Shown here: positions 1 through 5,207 of the stretch, in pieces | How positions within the stretch are numbered: the stretch's first letter is position 1 | Layout of the letters: every line of letters begins with the position of its first letter | NCBI GenBank assembly: GCA_913031405.1 | Contig: CAJWCX010000081.1 | Location: forward strand, 1-6,017 | Direction: 5' to 3' | DNA from: an uncultured Flavobacteriales bacterium | GTDB lineage: Bacteria > Bacteroidota > Bacteroidia > Flavobacteriales_D > Crocinitomicaceae | Length of the DNA: 6,017 nucleotides | Notes under the pieces: generated by a model | What the model saw: only the letters and a program-made list of their open reading frames with translations | What the model was told of the DNA's origin: nothing | Database searches by the model: none | Program-made: the position numbers and the translations under genes

Positions 1-1015
1 GCCTTCCATTTACTAGACATATGTTGTTAACTGAAAATGAGGTTTGTAACGATGTATATTTATATAATTTATTTAATACAACATTAGCAATGGCATCTCG
101 TTTGATTTCAAAAACAATGCGCATTCCATTACGATCAGATTCATCTCTCAAATCTGATATGCCTTCAATTTTTTTCTGATTAACAAGATCAGCTGTTTTT
201 CTAATTAAATCGGCTTTATTAACTTGATAAGGGATCTCTGTTACAATGATGGTTTCTTTTCCATCTACGTCTTCAATCTCTGCTTTTCCCCTCATGACTA
301 CCCGACCTTTACCAGTGGTCAATGCATCACGAACACCCTCGTATCCATAAATGATTCCCCCTGTTGGAAAGTCAGGAGCCTTAACGAATGTTAAAAGCTC
401 CTCAACTTCGATATCTTTGTTTTCAATATAGGCAATGCAGCCATCGATAACTTCACTTAAATTGTGCGGTGCCATATTCGTGGCCATCCCCACTGCAATT
501 CCTGAAGCTCCATTTGCCAGAAGATTCGGGATTTTTGTTGGTAACACTGAAGGTTCGTTGAGGCTGTCATCAAAATTAGGCCTAAAATCAACGGTGTCTT
601 TATCAAGATCGTTGAGCATTTCCTCAGAAATCTTTTTCAGTCTTGCTTCCGTATACCTCATGGCTGCGGGGCTATCTCCGTCAACTGAACCGAAATTTCC
701 TTGTCCGTCTACCAAAGGGTATCGTAATGACCATGGTTGGGCCATCCTAACCATAGTGTCGTATACGGAACTGTCACCATGGGGGTGGTACTTACCAAGT
801 ACTTCACCAACAATTCTTGCTGATTTTTTATAAGGCTTATTGGAGTACACTCCTAGATCTTGCATTCCGTAAAGAACACGTCTGTGCACGGGTTTAAAAC
901 CATCTCGCACATCTGGAAGCGCTCTAGAAACAATGACCGACATCGAATAATCGATGTAGGCCGACTTCATTTCGTCCTCTATATTAATTTGAATTATTTT
1001 TTCTCCCTCAGCCAT
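1..1015 (-). CDS. gyrA: DNA gyrase subunit A, N-terminal 338 codons (3' end outside the window)
   Basis: GyrA is the DNA-cutting subunit of the A2B2 type II topoisomerase that introduces negative supercoils using ATP. The reading frame is open from the ATG at 1015-1013 to the window edge, and the visible protein begins MAEGEKIIQINIEDEMKSAY. Visible landmarks are the winged-helix start (SRALPDVRDGFKPVHRRVLY, about residues 30-49), the HPHGDSSVYD quinolone-region helix (77-86), the DNA-cleaving tyrosine Y121 in AAMRYTE (codon 655-653), and the tower-domain segment IPNLLANGASGIAVGMATN. S82 and D86, equivalent to E. coli S83 and D87, keep the quinolone-sensitive residues. I call GyrA rather than ParC because the sequence follows flavobacterial GyrA as I remember it, including YGYEGVRDA and KYTSLQTSFSVNN. 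The C-terminal DNA-wrapping domain, the usual discriminator, lies outside the window. It is transcribed divergently from clpC and no Shine-Dalgarno sequence precedes the ATG. Confidence 0.96.
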   Translation of the reverse strand, partial: MAEGEKIIQINIEDEMKSAYIDYSMSVIVSRALPDVRDGFKPVHRRVLYGMQDLGVYSNKPYKKSARIVGEVLGKYHPHGDSSVYDTMVRMAQPWSLRYPLVDGQGNFGSVDGDSPAAMRYTEARLKKISEEMLNDLDKDTVDFRPNFDDSLNEPSVLPTKIPNLLANGASGIAVGMATNMAPHNLSEVIDGCIAYIENKDIEVEELLTFVKAPDFPTGGIIYGYEGVRDALTTGKGRVVMRGKAEIEDVDGKETIIVTEIPYQVNKADLIRKTADLVNQKKIEGISDLRDESDRNGMRIVFEIKRDAIANVVLNKLYKYTSLQTSFSVNNICLVNGR

Positions 1016-1065
1016 ATTGTTTATCTAAAAATTAACTTGTACTTCTCTCGTTTTTCAAAGAGAAC

Positions 1066-1073
1066 CAAATTTA
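1066..1073 (-). promoter_or_regulatory. Candidate -7 box of the gyrA promoter
   Basis: On the minus strand this reads TAAATTTG, a perfect match to the Bacteroidota -7 consensus TAnnTTTG. It would start transcription near 1058 and give gyrA a leader of about 43 nt. I find no TTG-type -33 element at the expected distance of about 19 bp upstream, so only the -7 half is supported. Confidence 0.4.
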
Positions 1074-1125
1074 ATGATTTACAATAGTTTAAAATCAGTT
1101 AAATTCATGTTTTTACTAACAATGT

Positions 1126-1147
1126 TTGGGGATAAATTGTGGATAAA
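1126..1147 (+). repeat. Two-copy 11-bp tandem repeat containing DnaA-box sequences
   Basis: Two adjacent 11-bp units, TTGGGGATAAA (1126-1136) and TTGTGGATAAA (1137-1147), differ at one base. The second contains TGTGGATAA (1138-1146), the exact reverse complement of the consensus DnaA box TTATCCACA. The first contains the same 9-mer with one mismatch (1127-1135). The units are one helical turn apart, so both would face the same side of the DNA. They lie between the gyrA and clpC promoter elements, 27 bp upstream of the clpC -7 box. DnaA binding is inferred; the sequence match is direct. Confidence 0.5.
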
Positions 1148-1173
1148 TACAAGCATAAGGCAAATTTTCATAT

Positions 1174-1181
1174 TATATTTG
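1174..1181 (+). promoter_or_regulatory. Candidate -7 box of the clpC promoter
   Basis: TATATTTG is a perfect match to the Bacteroidota -7 consensus TAnnTTTG. Transcription would start near 1188, giving clpC a leader of about 20 nt. No clear TTG or TTTG is present about 19 bp upstream, where a -33 element would be expected. Confidence 0.45.
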
Positions 1182-1207
1182 TACCATACTTCAATTGAAC
1201 AAAAAAA

Positions 1208-3748
1208 ATGGAAGCTAAATTTTCACCTCGAGTTAAGGATTTGATGTCTCACAGTCGTCAAGAAGCATTTCGTTTAAAGAATGAATTTGTAAGTGCTGAG
1301 CATTTACTCTTAGGCTTAATTAAGCTTAATGAAGGAACTGCTGTTAACATTATTCAAGAATTTCAGCTTGACCTTAAGCAGATCAAAATGGAAATTGATA
1401 CCTTGTTGGGAAAGTCATCAGTTCCTCATATGGAGAATTCGAATCTGCCTCTTTTGAAGCAAACTGAAAATATCATAAAGCAGTCCTATCTAGAGGCGAA
1501 ACAGTTTAAATCGTCAATCATCGGAACCGAACACATTCTTCTCACTATTCTGAGGTATGAAGATTGTGCGGCATGTAAAATATTGAATAAATACGGCATT
1601 ATGTATGAAAACGCGAGAGATGAATACGAGCTCATAATGGAGGAAACAAAAGGTCCAAAGTCCGAATTCCCCGGAAGTAGTAGTGAAGAAGACGAACCGT
1701 TTTCGTCATCCTCATCATCAAAAAAACCGGCGGATCCAAAATCTAAAACACCGGTTTTGGATAATTTTGGTCGAGATTTAACCAAGATGGCGGATGCCGG
1801 AAAGCTGGACCCTATAGTAGGTAGGGAGAAAGAAATAGAGCGTGTCAGTCAAATTTTGTCAAGAAGGAAAAAAAATAACCCCATTTTGATAGGGGAGCCG
1901 GGCGTCGGTAAAAGCGCTATTGCAGAAGGCTTGGCTTTGCGTATTGTTCAGCGAAAGGTGTCTAGAGTTCTTTTTAACAAGAGAATTGTCTCATTAGATC
2001 TCGCCTCATTGGTAGCTGGAACTAAGTACCGTGGCCAATTTGAGGAGCGAATGAAGGCCGTGATGCAGGAAATAGAAAAGAATCCTGATATTATTCTTTT
2101 TATTGATGAAATCCATACGATTATCGGTGCAGGAGGTGCGAGTGGATCTCTTGATGCATCAAACATGTTTAAGCCTGCTTTAGCCAGAGGAGAACTTCAA
2201 GCTATTGGTGCGACTACATTAGATGAATATCGACAACATATTGAAAAAGATGGAGCTCTAGAGCGAAGATTTCAAAAGGTAATTATTGAACCAACAAACC
2301 AAGAGGAAACGATTCAAATATTAATGAATATTAAGGAACGCTATGAAGATCATCACTCGGTAAGTTATACTGATGATGCTATTGAGGCTTGTGTTAAGCT
2401 TACTGAAAGGTACATCACTGATCGCCACCTACCTGATAAAGCTATAGATGCATTAGATGAGGTGGGTTCACGTGTTCACATTACAAATATTAATGTTCCT
2501 AAAGAGATCACAGATATCGAAAACCAGGTAGAAGAACTAAAGGGTCAGAAGGCAGAGGTGATTCGCTCTCAGCAATATGAGAAAGCCGCTGAATTAAGAG
2601 ATAATGAACGGAAATTATTAGAGCGATTAGAGGAGGCAAAGCAAAAGTGGGAGGAAGCGTCTAAAACCAATAAAGTAACAGTAACTGAAGAGCATGTTGC
2701 TGAGGTTGTATCGATGATGTGTGGAATTCCTGTGACTAAGGTATCTCAATCCGAAACTGGTAAATTGGTTCTCATGTCCGAGGCGATTGGTTCGAATGTT
2801 ATTGGTCAGGATGAAGCTATTGAGAAAGTGGTGAAAGCCATTCAGCGAAATCGAGCAGGTTTAAAAGACCCTAATAAACCCATTGGTTCTTTTTTCTTTT
2901 TAGGGCCAACCGGAGTAGGGAAGACTCAGCTTGCTAAGGTGCTTGCAAAAAATATGTTTGATACTGAAGAAGCCTTGATCAGAATCGACATGTCAGAATA
3001 CATGGAGAAGTTTTCTATTTCGAGGTTGGTAGGAGCACCTCCGGGATATGTGGGTTATGAAGAAGGGGGGCAGCTTACGGAAAAGGTGAGAAGAAAACCT
3101 TATGCGATTGTGCTTCTTGATGAAATTGAGAAGGCGCATCCCGATATTTTCAACTTACTTCTTCAGGTTTTAGATGATGGGCATATGACGGATGGATTGG
3201 GTCGAAAAATTGACTTCAAGAATACCATTTTGATCATGACTTCAAATATTGGCGCACGTCAGCTTGCAGATTTTGGAACTGGTGTCGGCTTCGGTACTCA
3301 GGCTCAACAAGACTCTAAAGAAGATAATGTTAAATCAGTGATTCAGAAGGCTTTAAGAAAGGCATTTTCACCAGAATTTTTGAATCGAATTGACGACATG
3401 ATTATGTTTAAATCACTAGGTCGAAAAGAGATTCATTTGATTATAGATATTGAACTTAAGAAATTATACGAGCGAATTTTATCTTTAGGTTTCGATGTTG
3501 TTTTAACCCAAAAAGCGAAAGACTTTATTGTAGATAAGGGATATGACGAAAAGTTTGGTGCGCGACCTTTAAAACGCGCAATTCAAAAGTATATAGAGGA
3601 TCCTCTTGCTGAAGAAATCATCAAATCAAATTTCAAGGAGGGAGAGAAGGTAACGCTCGATTTGTCTTCTGATGGGTCGGGTCTGGATGTGATACATCAG
3701 AAAACCAACAAGCCGAAGAAAAAAAGCCCGAAAAAGAAGGACAGTTGA
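1208..3748 (+). CDS. clpC: ATP-dependent Clp protease ATP-binding subunit ClpC (class I AAA+ unfoldase)
   Basis: ClpC is a hexameric cytoplasmic unfoldase that threads substrates into the ClpP peptidase. The 846 aa show the full family order. There are two Clp N-terminal repeats (about 5-60 and 80-142) and an acidic, serine-rich linker with six serines in a row (166-171). D1 follows, with Walker A GEPGVGKS (229-236), pore loop KYRG (273-276), Walker B ILFIDE (296-301) and arginine fingers near R353/R354. A short coiled-coil middle domain with a UVR-like motif (about 433-485) marks ClpC rather than ClpB or ClpA. D2 has Walker A GPTGVGKT (566-573), pore loop GYVG (613-616), Walker B IVLLDE (634-639), sensor 1 TSN (678-680), arginine finger R727 and sensor 2 GAR (784-786). 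The VGF tripeptide (693-695) is the expected ClpP-docking loop. The protein ends in a lysine-rich tail (832-845). The start is set by the first Clp_N repeat and follows an A8 run without a Shine-Dalgarno sequence. All ATPase residues are present, so it should be active. Confidence 0.96.
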   Translation: MEAKFSPRVKDLMSHSRQEAFRLKNEFVSAEHLLLGLIKLNEGTAVNIIQEFQLDLKQIKMEIDTLLGKSSVPHMENSNLPLLKQTENIIKQSYLEAKQFKSSIIGTEHILLTILRYEDCAACKILNKYGIMYENARDEYELIMEETKGPKSEFPGSSSEEDEPFSSSSSSKKPADPKSKTPVLDNFGRDLTKMADAGKLDPIVGREKEIERVSQILSRRKKNNPILIGEPGVGKSAIAEGLALRIVQRKVSRVLFNKRIVSLDLASLVAGTKYRGQFEERMKAVMQEIEKNPDIILFIDEIHTIIGAGGASGSLDASNMFKPALARGELQAIGATTLDEYRQHIEKDGALERRFQKVIIEPTNQEETIQILMNIKERYEDHHSVSYTDDAIEACVKLTERYITDRHLPDKAIDALDEVGSRVHITNINVPKEITDIENQVEELKGQKAEVIRSQQYEKAAELRDNERKLLERLEEAKQKWEEASKTNKVTVTEEHVAEVVSMMCGIPVTKVSQSETGKLVLMSEAIGSNVIGQDEAIEKVVKAIQRNRAGLKDPNKPIGSFFFLGPTGVGKTQLAKVLAKNMFDTEEALIRIDMSEYMEKFSISRLVGAPPGYVGYEEGGQLTEKVRRKPYAIVLLDEIEKAHPDIFNLLLQVLDDGHMTDGLGRKIDFKNTILIMTSNIGARQLADFGTGVGFGTQAQQDSKEDNVKSVIQKALRKAFSPEFLNRIDDMIMFKSLGRKEIHLIIDIELKKLYERILSLGFDVVLTQKAKDFIVDKGYDEKFGARPLKRAIQKYIEDPLAEEIIKSNFKEGEKVTLDLSSDGSGLDVIHQKTNKPKKKSPKKKDS

Positions 3749-3760
3749 TGTGGCTCGAAT

Positions 3761-4483
3761 TCATATTTTTTTCACCACCTCATTATAGGGCACTCTGTAA
3801 CGAGGCCCCCAAACACCTTTATCTGTTCCCTTACCTACGGAAACAATCATATTGATTTCTGCCCCATATGGTAATTTTAGCATTTTCTTTGTGCGGTGCT
3901 TATCAAATCCTTCCATGGGGCACGAATGAAAACCTTCCGCAGCAACTGATAACATAAATGTTTGGGCAGCGAGAGCACAAGACTTATGGACAACAATACG
4001 TTGCTCACTTCTTCCACCTAGTCGGTAAAATGGTTTTCGGAGACCACCAAAAAAACTGATGCCTCTGCGTAAAAACGTCAATAAGAAAAATGGGTCGTTC
4101 ATGTAAATAAGAGGAATAAGCTTTTTATAATAATCCAGACCTCTTTTTTGCAACCTACTTGGTTCGCCGTTAATGGTTTGAGCGATTTGTTGATAATTCC
4201 ATTTGGCTCTTTCTCTCCATAAATCTTTTCTTGTAATAAAAACCACCATATGTTTCGCCGTTGAAGCCGCAGATTGATTCAAGCAAAGAGCGGAGAGCTC
4301 TTTACGCATATCCTCTGATTCAATCCATTGAAATTCCCAGAGTTGCATATTGCTGCTGTTTGGTGCTAAAATGGATCGTTTGATACTTTTTTCAATAACC
4401 TCGTGAGGTACTTCTGTATGGACATCAAAAGAACGGTTACTTCTTCTGAATTCGACTATTTTTTGAAATTCTTCTGAAAACAT
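3761..4483 (-). CDS. Nitroreductase-family FMN oxidoreductase, substrate unknown
   Basis: This 240-aa protein fits the nitroreductase superfamily, cytoplasmic FMN enzymes that use NAD(P)H to reduce nitroaromatics, quinones or similar compounds. The N-terminal RRSNRSF (13-19) is the usual FMN-phosphate contact. APNSSNMQLWEF (40-51) corresponds to the family's APSxxNxQPW segment. GFHSCPMEGFD (184-194) and the strand INMIVSVGKG (210-219) form the C-terminal flavin-binding part. Between them, about 100-165 is a long basic and hydrophobic insertion, including IPLIYM and FFLLTFLRRG. It may be a substrate lid or a membrane-surface patch, and I see no signal peptide. The start is the first ATG, just before the helix leading into RRSNRSF. 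The gene runs convergently into clpC, with 12 bp between stops, and divergently from grpE, so it is its own transcription unit. No specific member such as nfsB or a BluB-type enzyme can be assigned from sequence alone. Confidence 0.85.
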   Translation of the reverse strand: MFSEEFQKIVEFRRSNRSFDVHTEVPHEVIEKSIKRSILAPNSSNMQLWEFQWIESEDMRKELSALCLNQSAASTAKHMVVFITRKDLWRERAKWNYQQIAQTINGEPSRLQKRGLDYYKKLIPLIYMNDPFFLLTFLRRGISFFGGLRKPFYRLGGRSEQRIVVHKSCALAAQTFMLSVAAEGFHSCPMEGFDKHRTKKMLKLPYGAEINMIVSVGKGTDKGVWGPRYRVPYNEVVKKI

Positions 4484-4506
4484 GGAATGATTTTACTGCA
4501 TTTTAT

Positions 4507-4537
4507 TTTGTTTCTATTTATATTTCTGACACTTTTG
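4507..4537 (+). promoter_or_regulatory. Candidate housekeeping-type promoter for grpE-dnaJ
   Basis: A TTTG at 4507-4510, a 19-bp spacer and CACTTTTG at 4530-4537 match the Bacteroidota -33 TTTG / -7 TAnnTTTG arrangement, with one mismatch in the -7 box (C for the first T). Transcription would start near 4544, at the left edge of the inverted repeat, and leave a leader of about 84 nt before grpE. It competes with the sigma-54-like element at 4583-4598, and neither is strong. Confidence 0.35.
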
Positions 4538-4543
4538 CGCAGA

Positions 4544-4573
4544 TTAAGACAAATATATGACAGCATGTCTTAA
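4544..4573. repeat. 8-bp perfect inverted repeat, candidate operator
   Basis: The arms TTAAGACA (4544-4551) and TGTCTTAA (4566-4573) are perfect inverse copies around a 14-bp spacer. Their centres are 22 bp apart, two helical turns, as expected for a dimeric repressor or activator. The repeat surrounds the nitroreductase -7 box (4550-4557) and begins where a transcript from the candidate grpE promoter would start. It is not CIRCE, the HrcA operator TTAGCACTC-N9-GAGTGCTAA. As an RNA hairpin it would have a 14-nt loop and no U-tract on either strand, so a terminator role is unlikely. The bound protein is unknown. Confidence 0.5.
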
Positions 4574-4579
4574 AAACAA
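4550..4579 (-). promoter_or_regulatory. Candidate promoter of the nitroreductase gene
   Basis: Read on the minus strand, TTG (4579-4577), a 19-bp spacer and TATATTTG (4557-4550) fit the Bacteroidota -33/-7 pattern, with a perfect -7 box. Transcription would begin near 4543, giving a leader of about 60 nt before the ATG at 4483. It overlaps the inverted repeat almost completely, so a protein bound there would block it. It is the best-formed promoter in the window. Confidence 0.5.
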
Positions 4580-4582
4580 CTA

Positions 4583-4598
4583 TGGCAAGTTCTTTGTC
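4583..4598 (+). promoter_or_regulatory. Weak sigma-54-like element upstream of grpE
   Basis: TGGCAAGTTCTTTGTC resembles the sigma-54 consensus TGGCACG-N4-TTGC. The GG and the G of the -12 dinucleotide keep the required 10-bp spacing, and TGGCA and TTG match exactly. The invariant -12 GC reads GT, which usually weakens such promoters greatly. If used, transcription would start near 4609, about 19 nt before grpE. No enhancer-binding protein gene is in the window to support it. Confidence 0.2.
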
Positions 4599-4627
4599 AT
4601 TAAGGATGTGAAAAAATTAATGTACTT

Positions 4628-5197
4628 ATGGCAGTTAAGAAGAATAAAGAGAAGGCAAAAAGCACAAGCGCAAAAGAAATGAACGAAAAATCTGTTGATA
4701 ACTCGGTTAATGGAGCAAAAGATAAGTCCACCGAATCAGTTAAAGAACAAAAAGAAATTTCGGCTGATGATAAATACAATGAATTAAATGACCGGTTTTT
4801 GAGGTTGTATGCCGAATTCGAAAATTTTAGAAAGAGAACCAATAAGGAGCGTTTGGATATGATTACCAATGCCAATGCCGAATTGCTCAAAGATTTGATT
4901 CCAATCATCGATGATTTCGAGCGTGCTATGGCCAATAATGAAAGTTCCGAAGATATTGTTGCAATAAAAGAGGGATTCTCTTTGATTTATAATAAATATA
5001 TAGGTATTATGGAAACCAAAGGGCTTCAAGTGATGAATGCAAAAGGTGAGGTTTTTGATCCTGAATTTCACGAAGCTGTTGCAAATATGCCAACCGACGA
5101 TCAAAAATTAAAAGGGAAAATCATTGATGATGTTGAAAAGGGGTACCTGTTGAACGAAAAAGTTTTGCGTTACGCTAAAGTTGTAGTTGGTCAATAA
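4628..5197 (+). CDS. grpE: GrpE, nucleotide exchange factor of DnaK
   Basis: GrpE is a cytoplasmic homodimer that releases ADP from DnaK (Hsp70), resetting the DnaK-DnaJ folding cycle and often acting as its thermosensor. The 189-aa length is normal for the family. Residues 1-45 form a polar Lys/Ser/Glu tail, expected to be disordered. A long coiled-coil helix follows (about 46-100), containing the family segment LRLYAEFENFRKRT (58-71). The C-terminal beta-wing domain carries the GrpE signature, from FDPEFHEA (143-150) to GYLLNEKVLRYAKVVV (172-187). The start at 4628 is the first in-frame ATG. An ATG at 4620 is in another frame. There is no Shine-Dalgarno sequence. dnaJ begins 10 bp after the stop, so the two are almost certainly co-transcribed. 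Candidate promoters lie at 4507-4537 and 4583-4598. No CIRCE operator is present. Confidence 0.97.
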   Translation: MAVKKNKEKAKSTSAKEMNEKSVDNSVNGAKDKSTESVKEQKEISADDKYNELNDRFLRLYAEFENFRKRTNKERLDMITNANAELLKDLIPIIDDFERAMANNESSEDIVAIKEGFSLIYNKYIGIMETKGLQVMNAKGEVFDPEFHEAVANMPTDDQKLKGKIIDDVEKGYLLNEKVLRYAKVVVGQ

Positions 5198-5207
5198 ACC
5201 GAATTAA

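Noticed and set aside
435..833. Plus-strand open frame of 132 codons
   Set aside because: It is the antisense shadow of gyrA, whose protein sequence is clearly conserved on the minus strand.
1043..1064. Possible hairpin TTCTCT...AGAGAA in the gyrA leader
   Set aside because: The stem is only 6 bp with a 10-nt loop, and it overlaps the predicted transcription start. It is too weak to call a regulatory structure.
860..1087. Plus-strand open frame of 75 codons running from gyrA into the gap
   Set aside because: Most of it is antisense to gyrA, the rest is AT-rich intergenic DNA, and the translation shows no family features.
1486..1785. Minus-strand open frame of 99 codons inside clpC
   Set aside because: It is antisense to conserved clpC codons, its protein resembles no family I know, and its serine and acidic runs are explained by the linker codons on the other strand.
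4483..4501. Second sigma-54-like sequence, TGGAATGATTTTACTGCAT
   Set aside because: GG and GC are separated by 12 bp instead of 10, and the sequence overlaps the nitroreductase start codon.
4544..4573. CIRCE/HrcA operator upstream of grpE
   Set aside because: The inverted repeat has a different sequence (TTAAGACA arms, 14-bp spacer) from CIRCE (TTAGCACTC, 9-bp spacer).
4784..5104. Minus-strand open frame of 106 codons inside grpE
   Set aside because: It is a shadow of the conserved GrpE coiled-coil and beta-wing codons.
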